64,000 bases of DNA from Nocardiopsis alkaliphila YIM 80379 (GTDB lineage Bacteria > Actinomycetota > Actinomycetes > Streptosporangiales > Streptosporangiaceae), in contig NZ_ANBD01000130.1 in the NCBI RefSeq assembly GCF_000341005.1, forward strand, positions 1 through 64,000, given 5' to 3'. The notes beneath the pieces were generated by a model. That model saw only the letters and a program-made list of their open reading frames with translations, did not search any database and was not told the origin of the DNA. Within the stretch, counting starts at the first letter, position 1; each line of letters opens with the position of its first letter. The translations under genes and the position numbers were made by a program. Shown here piece after piece: positions 42,514-55,861 of this stretch.

Positions 42514-43039
42514 TCGAGAAGGGTTGTTCCGGACTCCCCGGGAAGAAGAACGGGTCCAACAGTTCGATGAAACCGCAGGAGCGATAGAGGTGGCGCGCGG
42601 GTGAGGGGCCCGAGCGCGTGGACAGTACCGCCGTGCGTTCGGGGCGGTCGGCGCACAGCAGATACAGCATGCGACGGCCGATCCCCTGGTTCTGGGCGTC
42701 GGGGTGGACGTGCACCTCGGCGATCTCCAGGGGGTCGGTCAGGTAGCGGCGCAGGTGTCCCCGCCGTCCCCGAGCGCGCATACCCTCGGTGACCACGTCG
42801 TGCCACCATTGGCCCTCGACCCCATGGAGGGCGTAGGCGAAGCCCACGGCATGATCATCGCGCGTGGCCACCACGCAGCGAAAGCCCGGCTGGAGGGCGT
42901 GGCCTCGCATGACGGCGGACCGTCCCGGCAATTGGCCGGGTGGTGGTCGCATGGCGGCCTCGTACACCTCCAAGAGCGCCGGGATGGCGTGGGTGAAGGC
43001 GGGGGAGGCGAGTTCGTGCAACTCGGTGTCGACTGCCAC
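42431..43039 (-). CDS. GNAT-family N-acetyltransferase
   Basis: 202 residues, GTG start. Strand 4 and the acetyl-CoA loop are [23 protein letters not shown] (the R/Q-x-x-G-x-G/A motif is QNQGIG), followed by [25 protein letters not shown]. The N-terminal part [23 protein letters not shown] is unusual for the fold. Substrate unknown. Its last 28 codons overlap metF on the other strand, so the C-terminus may be a little longer than the fold needs. It sits at the point where gene order switches from the metF region to the bldD-pyr region. Confidence 0.8.
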   Translation of the reverse strand: MAVDTELHELASPAFTHAIPALLEVYEAAMRPPPGQLPGRSAVMRGHALQPGFRCVVATRDDHAVGFAYALHGVEGQWWHDVVTEGMRARGRRGHLRRYLTDPLEIAEVHVHPDAQNQGIGRRMLYLLCADRPERTAVLSTRSGPSPARHLYRSCGFIELLDPFFFPGSPEQPFSIMAARLPLPARGQERSRGRSPWWPWTG

Positions 43040-43374
43040 GTGACCAGGTTAGGTGGTGGAGGCGACTTTCCGCCTGGACTCCTCGGAAGCAACGGCCGCT
43101 CCGAGCCTCCTTGACGCTCCGACCGCGGGGGTGTTAACTGGATTTCATCGAACACAGGTTCGATGGCTCCGTCCGAGTGTGCTCGGTGGGCGAGTGCGAG
43201 GTCGGGCCGGGGAGGGGAAGCCCTTGCCCGACCTCGTCGCGTGCCCGGCCTTCCCGAATGGCGGTCTGCTCATGTGTGCGGTCACGGCTTCGAACGGCAC
43301 GAAGCCGGATGCCTTCCGCGAATGGGGAGGCATCCGGCTTCCACGTGTCGGACCGGCTTGGTCGCGTGAGCGGG
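43040..43374. other. 335-bp region between bldD and the GNAT gene
   Basis: Holds the bldD terminator (43301-43341). The rest has no supported gene or clear promoter. Confidence 0.5.
43301..43341 (-). terminator. Terminator of bldD
   Basis: Perfect 14-bp stem (43301-43314 with 43328-43341) and a 13-base loop, 34 bases past the bldD stop. Confidence 0.85.
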
Positions 43375-43869
43375 TCAGAAGGCGTCGACGGCGCGGCGGG
43401 CCTCGGGGTCGAGGACGCCCCAGTTGATGAGTTCCTCGGTGAGGTCGCCCGGAGACTTGTCGTAGATGACCGCGAGTGAGCGCAGGTCCTCCTGGCGGAT
43501 GGACAGCACTCGCCCGTTGTAGTCACCCCGCTGGCTCTGGATGGTGGCCACGTAGCGAGAGAGCGGCCCCGCCTTCTCCTGTGGCAATTGCTGCATGCGC
43601 TCCAGGTCGATGACCAGCTTGGGCGTGGGGCCCAGCGGGGTGGGCGCGGCACCGCCGGGCAGCAGCTCCGACATCGGCACCCCGTAGAAGTCGGCCAGCT
43701 CGGCCAGCTTCTGAACGGTGACGGCGCGGTCGCCGCGCTCGTAGGAACCCACCACGACGGCCTTCCAGCGTCCGTGGGACTTCTCCTCTACCCCGTGCAG
43801 GGACAGGGCCTGCTGGGTGCGGATGGCACGCAGTCGCGCACCGAGGGACTTGGCGTATTCGGATGGCAT
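43375..43869 (-). CDS. bldD: Developmental master regulator BldD
   Basis: 164 residues, strongly conserved. N-terminal HTH (about 1-75): SEYAKSLGARLRAIRTQQALSLHGVEEKSHGRWKAVVVGSYERGDRAVTVQKLAELADFYGV. The C-terminal domain carries the c-di-GMP signature RXD-X8-RXXD, here RGD-YNGRVLSI-RQED (about residues 114-128), so tetrameric c-di-GMP can clamp a dimer onto DNA. In Streptomyces BldD represses sporulation genes during growth and its own gene. A matching half-site pair lies upstream (43992-44006). Confidence 0.96.
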   Translation of the reverse strand: MPSEYAKSLGARLRAIRTQQALSLHGVEEKSHGRWKAVVVGSYERGDRAVTVQKLAELADFYGVPMSELLPGGAAPTPLGPTPKLVIDLERMQQLPQEKAGPLSRYVATIQSQRGDYNGRVLSIRQEDLRSLAVIYDKSPGDLTEELINWGVLDPEARRAVDAF

Positions 43870-43991
43870 CTTCTTGTCGCTCCCGGCCGTGACGGTGGCT
43901 GGCGTTGAGTGGGGGAGACGTCCGCTCGTACTCGGCGGGCCGCCTGGGCGGTCCAGCGGATGGTCACGGGGTGCAACCCCACCCGGTATTG

Positions 43992-44006
43992 GTTACAGAC
44001 AGTGAC
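43992..44006. promoter_or_regulatory. BldD-box-like half-sites upstream of bldD
   Basis: TTAC-N5-GTGA agrees with the outer TNAC and GTNA halves of the BldD box, but the central C and G of the consensus are not matched. It lies about 125 bases upstream of the bldD start, where autorepression would be expected. Confidence 0.5.
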
Positions 44007-44239
44007 GGTAGAGGGGGGTGGCGCCCAGGTCAAGCTGTTGGGACGAAACGCGACTAATCAGTGGCCAAACCGTGCATAGGTGAGACGCCTCTCATTTGTG
44101 GGCCGGGTAGGACGAAGGGGGCGTCCCAGTTGGGTGAAAAGCCCGTTCCTGTAAGGAATTTCGCATGTCGCGCGAACTATGGGTGAATACGGAGGGTTAT
44201 GAAATGGATACCCCCAGATGGGCAACTTGTGGCGTTTTA

Positions 44240-44255
44240 TGTGATGAGCATCACA
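44240..44255. promoter_or_regulatory. CRP-family consensus site between bldD and pyrR
   Basis: TGTGA-TGAGCA-TCACA is a perfect match to the TGTGA-N6-TCACA consensus of Crp-family regulators. Symmetry extends outward to give 9-bp arms TATGTGATG/CATCACATA (44238-44257) around AG. It is 132 bases upstream of pyrR and 371 bases upstream of bldD. Confidence 0.7.
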
Positions 44256-44338
44256 TACATGATCCCAGGGGTCGAGGGGTGCCCGTGAGGGACGCCGTTG
44301 CCGCTGGTAGCGTGTGCCTGATCGACATCCTTTAACGA

Positions 44339-45066
<728 letters not shown>

Positions 45067-45067
<1 letters not shown>

Positions 45068-45975
45068 TGCGTCATCTGCTCTCCACCGGCGACCTCAGTC
45101 GTGACGAGGCCACGCTCATCCTGGACACCGCCACCGAACTCGCCCAGGTGGGGGACCGCTCCGTCAAGAAGCTCCCCACCTTGCGCGGACGCACCGTGGT
45201 CAACCTCTTCTACGAGGACTCCACCCGAACCCGTACGTCCTTCGAACTGGCCGCCAAGCGCCTGTCGGCCGACGTCATCAACTTCTCCGCCAAAGGCTCC
45301 AGCGTCTCCAAGGGCGAGAGCCTCAAGGACACCGCCCTCACCCTCCAGGCCATGGGCGCCGATGGCGTGGTCATCCGCCACAGTGCCTCCGGAGCCCCCC
45401 ACCGCCTGGCCGGCTGGGTGGACGGCTCCGTCCTCAACGCCGGGGACGGCACCCACGAACACCCGACCCAGGCCCTGTTGGACGCCTTCACCATGCGGTC
45501 TCGGCTGGGACGGCTCGAAGGGTTGCGCGTGGCCGTGGTCGGCGACATCCTGCACAGTCGGGTCGCCCGTTCCAACGTCCTGCTGCTCACCACCTTGGGC
45601 GCGCAGGTGACCCTGGTCGCCCCGCCCACGCTGCTGCCGGTCTCGGTGTACACCTGGCCCTGCGAGGTCTCCTACGACCTCGACGAGGTGCTGCCCAAGG
45701 CCGACGTGGTGATGATGCTGCGCGTCCAGGCGGAACGTATGCGCGATTCCTTCTTCCCCTCGGTGCGCGAGTACAGCCGCAACTACGGCCTCGATGGTGA
45801 GCGCCTGGGGCGGATGCCGGCCGACGCCATCGTCATGCACCCTGGCCCGATGGTGCGCGGTATGGAGATCTCCGCCGAGGTCGCCGACTCTCCCCGCTGC
45901 ACCGTCACCGAGCAGGTCGCCAATGGTGTCAGCCTGCGCATGGCCGTGCTCTACCTGCTGCTCGGCGGCTCCTAG
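45067..45975 (+). CDS. pyrB: Aspartate carbamoyltransferase, catalytic chain
   Basis: 302 residues. Forms carbamoyl aspartate. Carbamoyl-phosphate loop [19 protein letters not shown], Lys loop [27 protein letters not shown], and MLRVQAERM plus [19 protein letters not shown]. No pyrI regulatory chain is encoded nearby, so the enzyme is of the class without it. Translation is coupled to pyrR. Confidence 0.97.
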
Positions 45976-46062
45976 CGGCGAGGGTGTCCGAACGCGTCAC
46001 CACGCACGCGGGCCCCCGCCACCGCTCACGAACTTCACGAACACGAGAAAGCCGACATATCC

Positions 46063-47364
46063 ATGCCCGAAAACCACGGACCGTACCTGATCCGAGGTGC
46101 CCGCCCGCTCGGTGGCGACCCCGTCGACCTGCTGTTCGAGGACGGCACCATCACCGCGATCGGAGCCGACCTGCCGGCTGCCCAGGGAACCCGGATCGTG
46201 GCCGCCGATGGCCTGATCGCCCTGCCCGGCCTGGTGGACCTGCACACCCACCTGCGCGAACCCGGTCGTGAGGACGCCGAGACCGTGGCCTCCGGTTCCC
46301 GTGCCGCCGCCATGGGCGGCTACACCGCCGTGCACGCCATGGCCAACACCGACCCCGTCGCCGACACCGCCGGCGTGGTCGAGCAGGTCTGGCGCCTGGG
46401 CAACGAGGCCGGGTACTGCGACGTGCGTCCGGTCGGCGCCGTCACCGTCGGTCTGGCCGGCGAGCGGCTCTCCGAGATCGGAGCCATGGCCGACTCCGCC
46501 GCGAAGGTGCGGGTCTTCTCCGACGACGGCGTCTGCGTCTCGGACGCTCTGCTCATGCGCCGCGCCCTGGAGTACGTCAAGGCCTTCGACGGCGTCATCG
46601 CTCAGCACGCCCAGGAGCCGCGCCTGACCGAGGGCGCCCAGATGAACGAGGGTCGCGTCTCCGACCGTCTCGGCCTGCCCGGCTGGCCCGCGGTCGCCGA
46701 AGAGGCGATCATCGCCCGCGACTGTCTGCTCGCCCAGCACGTCGGCTCGCGCCTGCACGTGTGTCACGTCTCCACCAAGGGTTCGGTCGACATCATCCGC
46801 TGGGCCAAGGAGCGCGGCTGCGACGTCACCGCCGAGGTCACTCCCCATCACCTGATCCTCACCGACGACCTGGTGGAGAGCTACGACCCCGTCTACAAGG
46901 TCAATCCGCCGCTACGCACCGCCGAGGACGTCCAGGCACTGCGAGAGGGCCTGGCGGACGGCACCATCGACATCGTCGCCACCGACCACGCCCCCCATCC
47001 GGTGGAGGCCAAGGAGACCGAATGGTCCACCGCCGCGATGGGCATGATCGGCTTGGAGACCGCGCTGGGAGTGGTCCACAAGACCATGGTCGAGACCGGT
47101 CTGCTCACCTGGGAACAGGTCACCGATCGCATGTCCGCCGCGCCCGCCCGTATCGGTCGGGTCGACGGTCACGGCCGTGACCTCGCCGTCGGCGAGCCCG
47201 CCAACATCGTCCTGTACGACCCCGCCGCGCCCGTCGAGGTCGACGGCGCGGCCATGGTCGGTAAGAGCGGCAACACCCCCTTCCGGGGCATGACCCTGCC
47301 CGGCCGGATCATCGCCACGTTCCTGCGCGGCGTCCCGACCGTCCTGGAAGGGAAGATCAAGTGA
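46063..47364 (+). CDS. pyrC: Dihydroorotase
   Basis: 433 residues, type I (class with AllB-like fold). Metal motif [18 protein letters not shown], then [49 protein letters not shown] and [10 protein letters not shown]. Cyclises carbamoyl aspartate to dihydroorotate. 87 bases separate it from pyrB. Its last codons overlap a possible carA start (GTGA). Confidence 0.96.
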   Translation: MPENHGPYLIRGARPLGGDPVDLLFEDGTITAIGADLPAAQGTRIVAADGLIALPGLVDLHTHLREPGREDAETVASGSRAAAMGGYTAVHAMANTDPVADTAGVVEQVWRLGNEAGYCDVRPVGAVTVGLAGERLSEIGAMADSAAKVRVFSDDGVCVSDALLMRRALEYVKAFDGVIAQHAQEPRLTEGAQMNEGRVSDRLGLPGWPAVAEEAIIARDCLLAQHVGSRLHVCHVSTKGSVDIIRWAKERGCDVTAEVTPHHLILTDDLVESYDPVYKVNPPLRTAEDVQALREGLADGTIDIVATDHAPHPVEAKETEWSTAAMGMIGLETALGVVHKTMVETGLLTWEQVTDRMSAAPARIGRVDGHGRDLAVGEPANIVLYDPAAPVEVDGAAMVGKSGNTPFRGMTLPGRIIATFLRGVPTVLEGKIK

Positions 47365-47408
47365 GTTTCCAAGCCCAGGCCGGACCTGGCACGACAGAGG
47401 GGGCGAAC

Positions 47409-48551
47409 GTGTCCGAGGAGATCGGCGGACCGGCGATTCTGGTGCTCGAGGACGGCCGCGTGTTCCACGGCCGATCCTTCGGAGCCGTCGGTGAAACCTT
47501 CGGTGAGGCCGTCTTCAACACCGGCATGACCGGTTACCAGGAGACCCTTACCGATCCCTCCTACCACCGCCAGATCGTGGTGATGACCGCCCCGCACGTC
47601 GGTAACACCGGGGTCAACGACGACGACCCCGAATCCACTCGCATCTGGGTCGCCGGCTTCGTGGTCCGCGAGCCCTCTCGTATCACCTCCAGTTGGCGCT
47701 CCAAGGGCGCCCTGGACCAGGAGATGCGCCGCCAGAACGTGGTCGGCATCGCGCTGACCGGCACCCGCGCCCTCACCCGCCACCTGCGTGACAAGGGCGC
47801 CATGCGCGCGGCGATCAGCAGCGTCGGAACCGACCCGAAGACGTTGCTCGCCCGCGTCCTCGAACAGCCCTCCATGGCCGGTGCCGATTTGGCCGGGGAG
47901 GTCAGCACCGACACCGCCTACGAGATCCTGCCGCCGGAGGGTGTCCAGGCTCGCCACCACGTGGTCGCCGTCGACCTGGGCATCAAGTCCATGACACCCC
48001 AGCGGCTGACCGAACGTGGTTGTCGGGTCACCGTGCTGCCGGCCTCCGCCACCGCCGAGGACATCCTCGCCTTGGACCCGGACGGTGTCTTCTTCAGCAA
48101 CGGTCCCGGCGACCCCGCCACCGCAGACGGTCCCGTGGCGGCCATGCGCGGCGTTCTGGACGCCGGCGTCCCGCTCTTCGGTATCTGCTTCGGCAACCAG
48201 ATCCTGGGACGCTCCCTGGGCCTGGGCACCTACAAGCTGCCCTTCGGTCACCGGGGGGCCAACCAACCGGTCATCGACACCCGTACCAAGAAGGTGGCGA
48301 TCACCAGCCAGAACCACGGGTTCGCGGTGGACGCCCCACTCGACGCCCCGTTCGACACCCCCTACGGCCGGGCCGAGGTCAGCCACATCGGCCTCAACGA
48401 CCAGGTCGTCGAGGGCTTGCGGTTGCTGGACCGTCCCGCGTTCAGCGTCCAGTTCCACCCGGAGGCCGCAGCAGGCCCCCACGACGCCGCCGGTCTCTTC
48501 GACGAGTTCGTCGACCTGATGTCCGCCCAGCCCGCTCCGGCTGCCAAGTAG
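47409..48551 (+). CDS. carA: Carbamoyl-phosphate synthase, small (glutaminase) subunit
   Basis: 380 residues from GTG 47409, which has AGAGGGGG upstream and gives the usual CarA length; GTG 47361 overlapping the pyrC stop would add 16 residues. N-terminal domain [37 protein letters not shown]; class I glutamine amidotransferase with Cys in [12 protein letters not shown] and the His/Glu pair in [13 protein letters not shown]. Supplies ammonia to CarB for carbamoyl phosphate used by both pyrimidine and arginine synthesis. Confidence 0.95.
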   Translation: MSEEIGGPAILVLEDGRVFHGRSFGAVGETFGEAVFNTGMTGYQETLTDPSYHRQIVVMTAPHVGNTGVNDDDPESTRIWVAGFVVREPSRITSSWRSKGALDQEMRRQNVVGIALTGTRALTRHLRDKGAMRAAISSVGTDPKTLLARVLEQPSMAGADLAGEVSTDTAYEILPPEGVQARHHVVAVDLGIKSMTPQRLTERGCRVTVLPASATAEDILALDPDGVFFSNGPGDPATADGPVAAMRGVLDAGVPLFGICFGNQILGRSLGLGTYKLPFGHRGANQPVIDTRTKKVAITSQNHGFAVDAPLDAPFDTPYGRAEVSHIGLNDQVVEGLRLLDRPAFSVQFHPEAAAGPHDAAGLFDEFVDLMSAQPAPAAK

Positions 48552-48566
48552 TAAGAGGTACAGAGC

Positions 48567-51875
<3,309 letters not shown>

Positions 51876-52011
51876 GCTGTAGCGGTACGTTCGGGTGCCG
51901 GTGGGGTCTCCACCCGCTTCCGGTATTCGGAACAGGCGTCGTCCGGGCGTCGCGGACCTCTCCGCGATGCCCGGAGCGCATCGCACCAGGCTAGAGAGGC
52001 TGTCAGGACAA

Positions 52012-52911
52012 ATGAGCGACAACGGACCGGTGCAGATCAGGTGTCCCGTGCTGAACGTGCGCAGGGTGGACGCCTACTACGCCATCACCGTCGTCGCGCC
52101 GGGCATAGCCGAGCGGTTCCGTTCCGGACAGTTCGTCTCGGTGGCGGTGGGCGGTGAACACTCCAGCACCCTTCTACGCCGTCCTTTCGCGGTCCACGAC
52201 GTCAAACCCGACTACGGCGGAACCGTCGAGTTCCTCTTCTCGGTGCGTGGCGTGGGGACCGCGTGGTTGGCGGAGCGGAGGTCACGTGACCTGCTCGACG
52301 TGGTCGGGCCGCTGGGCCGCCCCTTCCCACTGCCCCGGGACCCGGTCAACTGCGTCCTGGTGGGCGGTGGCTCGGGCGGTGCCCCCTTGTTCCCATTGGC
52401 CCAATCGCTGCGCAGACGCGGCTGCCGGGTCGACTTCGTGCTGGGCGCTGCCTCCGCCGACCGCGTGTTCAGCGCGATCACGGCTCGGCGGATCGCCGAG
52501 ACCGCCCGGTTCACCACCGACGACGGTTCCTTCGGGACCCGAGGCCGGGTCACCGACGTCCTGGGCCGGGTGATCGAAGAGGCTCGTTCCGACGCGGTGT
52601 ACGCCTGCGGTCCCATGCCGATGCTGCGCGCCGTCACCCAGGTGGCCGGCAACCACGGTATCCCCGTGCAGGTCGCGGTCGAGGAGACCATGGCTTGTGG
52701 GATCGGCATCTGCATGACCTGCGTGATCCCGGTGGTGGGGGAGGACGGAGTCACGCGAATGGTGCGTTCCTGCGTGGACGGTCCGGTCTTTCGTGGTGAA
52801 CAGGTGCGCTTCGACGACGTGGGGACCATCCCGTTCGACGCATTGGGGGCGCCCGGATGGAAGGGGTCGAGCGCCGCCCGCGCCACGGAGCCGACCCGCG
52901 ACATCGCCTGA
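52012..52911 (+). CDS. pyrK: Dihydroorotate dehydrogenase electron-transfer subunit (PyrK-like)
   Basis: 299 residues from ATG 52012, with AGGAC five bases upstream. Ferredoxin-reductase-type FAD domain (RRPFAVHD for FAD, about 45-100) and NAD-binding domain (CVLVGGGSGGAPLFPLAQSL). The C-terminal 2Fe-2S cluster site uses Cys in ETMACGIGICMTCVIPV and the later MVRSCVDG. PyrK passes electrons from a type 1B dihydroorotate dehydrogenase to NAD. The adjacent PyrD is of that type, so the two should form a heterotetramer. Confidence 0.93.
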   Translation: MSDNGPVQIRCPVLNVRRVDAYYAITVVAPGIAERFRSGQFVSVAVGGEHSSTLLRRPFAVHDVKPDYGGTVEFLFSVRGVGTAWLAERRSRDLLDVVGPLGRPFPLPRDPVNCVLVGGGSGGAPLFPLAQSLRRRGCRVDFVLGAASADRVFSAITARRIAETARFTTDDGSFGTRGRVTDVLGRVIEEARSDAVYACGPMPMLRAVTQVAGNHGIPVQVAVEETMACGIGICMTCVIPVVGEDGVTRMVRSCVDGPVFRGEQVRFDDVGTIPFDALGAPGWKGSSAARATEPTRDIA

Positions 52912-53000
52912 GACCCCCGGCGACCCTCGCACCGAGGATGACCACGCACCGAGGATTCCGGGCCCACGGAGCCCGGCCGGCCATGAACGAGCGAAGGCAC

Positions 53001-53936
53001 GTGAACGCAGATCTCAGAACCAGGTTGGGGCCCCTGAGGCTTCCGAACCCCGTGGTGACCGCCGCCGGGTGCGCGGGGTCGGGACGGGAGTTGGCGCGAT
53101 TCTTCGACGTGGCGGAGATCGGCGCCGTCACGACCAAGTCGGTGATGTTGGAACCGAGAGCGGGGCGCCCCGCCCCGCGCATGGCGGAGACCCCCAGCGG
53201 GATGCTCAGCACCACGGGCCTACAGGGACCGGGTGTGGAGGTCTTCCTCCAACGGGACCTACCGTGGCTGCTCTCCAGGGGCGCCCGCGCGATCGTGTCC
53301 ATAGCGGGCGCGACCGTGGGCGAGTTCGGTGAACTGGCTCGGCAGGTGTCGGCGGCCGAGGGCGTGGACGCCATCGAGGTCAACCTGTCCTGCCCCGATC
53401 CCGCGGACCCCTCCGGGCGGCATTTCGCCGACGACCCCGCGCAGGCGGCCGCGGTGGTGCGGACGGTGCGCTCGCACGCCCGCTCGAACGTGCCGGTACT
53501 GGCCAAGCTCGCGGTCGACGTGCCGGACGTGGTGAAGCTGGCCGAGGCATGTGTCGGAGCCCGGGCGGACGGACTGACCATGATCAACACCCTGCGGGGG
53601 ATGAGCGTGGACGCGCGAACGTTGCGCCCGGCGGTGGCCGGGGGCATGGGAGGACTCTCCGGCCCGGCGATCCGTCCCTTGGCGGTGGGCTGTGTGTACC
53701 GGGTCCACGAGGCCCTGCCCGAGGTGCCCATCGTGGGTGTGGGCGGTGTGCGCAGTGGTACGGACGTCCTGGAGTTCATGGCCGCCGGGGCGAGCGCGGT
53801 GGGAGTGGGGACGACGAACTTCGCCGACCCCTCGGCGTGCACACGCGTCCTGCGCGAGTTCACCGAGGTGCTGGAGGCGCGGGGCGTGGCTCGGGTCTCC
53901 GAGATCGTGGGGGCCGCGCACCGCACCGGCGCGTGA
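53001..53936 (+). CDS. pyrD: Dihydroorotate dehydrogenase, class 1B catalytic subunit
   Basis: 311 residues from GTG 53001; ATG 52983, ATG 52938 and an overlap with pyrK are alternatives because no start has a clear ribosome binding site. FMN barrel with LRLPNPVVTAAGCAGSGRE, IGAVTTKSVMLEPRAGRPAPRMAETPSGMLS, catalytic Cys in VEVNLSCPDP-like AIEVNLSCPDPAD and the phosphate loop IVGVGGVRSGTDVLEF, then AGASAVGVGTTNF. Catalytic Cys rather than Ser, and the PyrK neighbour, assign it to class 1B. Oxidises dihydroorotate to orotate. Confidence 0.94.
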   Translation: MNADLRTRLGPLRLPNPVVTAAGCAGSGRELARFFDVAEIGAVTTKSVMLEPRAGRPAPRMAETPSGMLSTTGLQGPGVEVFLQRDLPWLLSRGARAIVSIAGATVGEFGELARQVSAAEGVDAIEVNLSCPDPADPSGRHFADDPAQAAAVVRTVRSHARSNVPVLAKLAVDVPDVVKLAEACVGARADGLTMINTLRGMSVDARTLRPAVAGGMGGLSGPAIRPLAVGCVYRVHEALPEVPIVGVGGVRSGTDVLEFMAAGASAVGVGTTNFADPSACTRVLREFTEVLEARGVARVSEIVGAAHRTGA

Positions 53937-54240
53937 TCTGGGAGTCACCGACCGGTAAGGCTCTGACCGGCCTGAACGGCCTTGAGATGGCTCTGTGTGC
54001 CCGAACGGGCGCGCCGGGCATGCGGGCTCGGATCCATGGGGAACGCCCGCCTGCGTCCGTTTGGGTGGCCGTTACGGGGAAGTGACGTGGGTCGGGCGCA
54101 TGAAGTGCTCGATCCGGGGAATCGCACACCTTGACGGTGTGCACATGACAGTGGATGTGCATTCGTAAGCACGTTCGCAAGAACGGCGGCGAATGCCGCC
54201 CCCGGACGTTCGGCCGGGGCACACGATTGGAGAGACCGAC
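53937..54240. other. 304-bp spacer between pyrD and pyrF
   Basis: Unusually long inside the operon. It contains the hairpin GCACACC-N5-GGTGTGC (54124-54142), AT-richer DNA around 54140-54180 and repeated GTGCA/TGTGC words, but no gene and no pyrE. A separate promoter for pyrF-mihF is possible. Confidence 0.5.
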
Positions 54241-54948
54241 ATGACCGCGCCTTCCGCGCCCATCGCCGTCGCGATCGACGCAGGTGACATCGAGACGGCG
54301 GCCGGCTGGGCCTCGGCCGTGGCGCCGCACGTGAGCACCGTGAAGGTGGGCTTGGAGCTGTACTCGCGCTACGGCCCCGAGGTCGTCGGCGCCGTACGCG
54401 GGGCCGACGACCTCGGGATCTTCCTCGACCTGAAGCTCCATGACATCCCGGCCACCGTCGCCGGTGCGGCGCGCTCGGTCGCGGGGTTGCGGCCCTCGAT
54501 CCTGACCGTGCACGCGAGCGGGGGGGCGGACATGGTCCGAGCCGCGGTTGAGGCCGCGCCGGACACACGGATCGCGGCGGTGACGGTGCTCACCTCCATG
54601 AGCGAGACGGACCTGGAGCAGGTGGGGCTGCTCGGTCCGGCACGGGACGCGGTGCGGCGCCTGGCGGTGCTCGCGGTGGGCGCCGGAGCGCGCGCACTGG
54701 TGTGCTCACCCCAGGAGGTGGCGTTGCTTCGCGCAGAGGTGGGCCCGGACATCACCCTGATCACCCCGGGTGTGCGCCCGGCCGGAGTGGACAAGGGTGA
54801 CCAGACCCGGGTCGCGACCCCGGAGGAGGCGATCGGGGCAGGGGCGGACCTTCTTGTCATCGGTCGCCCGATCACCCGTGCCGCGGACCCCGGTGCGGCG
54901 GCGGCCTCCATCGCGGCGGCCGTTCGGCGCGCCGGGGCCCGTGTCTGA
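54241..54948 (+). CDS. pyrF: Orotidine 5'-phosphate decarboxylase
   Basis: 235 residues from ATG 54241, with GGAGA eight bases upstream. Final step to UMP. The class I catalytic array is in [15 protein letters not shown] (Asp-Lys-Asp), with [13 protein letters not shown] at the N-terminus, [40 protein letters not shown] and [13 protein letters not shown]. It is followed by mihF, as in other actinobacteria. pyrE is not in this operon. Confidence 0.96.
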   Translation: MTAPSAPIAVAIDAGDIETAAGWASAVAPHVSTVKVGLELYSRYGPEVVGAVRGADDLGIFLDLKLHDIPATVAGAARSVAGLRPSILTVHASGGADMVRAAVEAAPDTRIAAVTVLTSMSETDLEQVGLLGPARDAVRRLAVLAVGAGARALVCSPQEVALLRAEVGPDITLITPGVRPAGVDKGDQTRVATPEEAIGAGADLLVIGRPITRAADPGAAAASIAAAVRRAGARV

Positions 54949-55338
54949 AGCCGTGAGGGCGGATGCGATGTCCGTGCGCTGCGATGGGCGGTCTGGGACC
55001 GGATCACCTTGGGCTCATGTGTCGCATCCAATCCATCACGCACAGTTGCGGACCGTGGGCGGTAGCTAAATGGCGTGTCCTAAATTGCCGAATAGTGGCG
55101 AAGAGTGAGTCGGGTCACCACTGTGTGACCTGTGCTGGTGGGATGGCTTCCTTGCTCCGCAATCGTGACCAAGGTCCTGACTTTCGTCTCTTACCGCAAT
55201 GCTTCGGTCACCGTGCGTAGTTCCTTCAATGAAATAGCCCTTGAAAGGCCCCTTTACGTTGCCTAACAGGGGTCGGACCTACTAACTTGCGCAGGCGTCC
55301 GCCCTCTACAAACGAGTAGAAATCCGAGGTGACCCGGC
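54949..55338. other. 390-bp intergenic region upstream of mihF
   Basis: Noticeably AT-richer than its surroundings, as expected for the promoter of an abundant protein. A TTGAAA-N17-TAACAG promoter is present (55241-55269). No gene is supported. Confidence 0.6.
55241..55269 (+). promoter_or_regulatory. Sigma70/HrdB-type promoter of mihF
   Basis: TTGAAA (55241-55246), exactly 17 bases, then TAACAG (55264-55269). Transcription would start near 55276, giving a leader of about 63 bases. Confidence 0.65.
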
Positions 55339-55662
55339 GTGGCCCTTCCTCCCCTCACACCCGAGCAGCGAAGCGCGGCTCTCGAGAAGGCCGCCAAGGC
55401 CAGAAAAGAGCGCGCTGAGGTTAAGAACAAACTGAAGAACGGCGGAATCTCGCTGTCCGAGGTGCTCTCCAACGGGCTCAAGGACGACGTCATCGGCAAG
55501 ATGAAGGTTTCGGCTCTGCTCGAATCCCTCCCCGGCGTCGGCAAGGTCCGTGCGAAGCAGATCATGGAGCGGCTCAACATCGCCGAGTCGCGCCGTGTCC
55601 GGGGCCTGGGCACCAACCAGCGTGCCGCCCTGGAGAGCGAGTTCGGCGACCTCACCAAGTAA
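55339..55662 (+). CDS. mihF: Actinobacterial integration host factor
   Basis: 107 residues, GTG with GAGGTG eight bases upstream. Nucleoid protein unrelated in fold to E. coli IHF. Family sequence: MALPPLTPEQRSAALEKAAKARKERAEVKNKLK, DDVIGKMKVSALLESLPGVGKVRAKQIMERLNIAESRRVRGLG, containing the H2TH-like DNA-contact region PGVGKVRA. In Streptomyces the protein influences chromosome compaction, sporulation and secondary metabolism. Own promoter upstream; pyrF before and gmk after, as in relatives. Confidence 0.97.
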   Translation: MALPPLTPEQRSAALEKAAKARKERAEVKNKLKNGGISLSEVLSNGLKDDVIGKMKVSALLESLPGVGKVRAKQIMERLNIAESRRVRGLGTNQRAALESEFGDLTK

Positions 55663-55722
55663 CACCGCAACACCGGCGAAAACGCCGTATACCGGGCGTC
55701 GCGTCCCCCACAGACGCGCGAC

Positions 55723-55747
55723 GAGCCCCCGCACCCGGTGGGGTCTC
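55723..55747 (+). terminator. Possible terminator of mihF
   Basis: GAG-CCCC-CAC arms pair with GTG-GGG-CTC with two bulges; no T-run. Modest support. Confidence 0.35.
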
Positions 55748-55808
55748 ACGGTGAGAGCATGACCCGAGGTCGCGGTCGGCGGAGAACGGGTGGGCCCCAG
55801 GTCACACC

Positions 55809-55840
55809 TTGTCCGTCGCACCGCGGCCCGGTGATATAAA
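55809..55840 (+). promoter_or_regulatory. Probable promoter of gmk
   Basis: TTGTCC (55809-55814) and, 18 bases later, GATATA within GATATAAAG (55833-55838). Start of transcription would be near 55846, 16 bases before the first gmk ATG. Confidence 0.5.
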
Positions 55841-55861
55841 GGGATCTTTCCGCGCCCGTAC

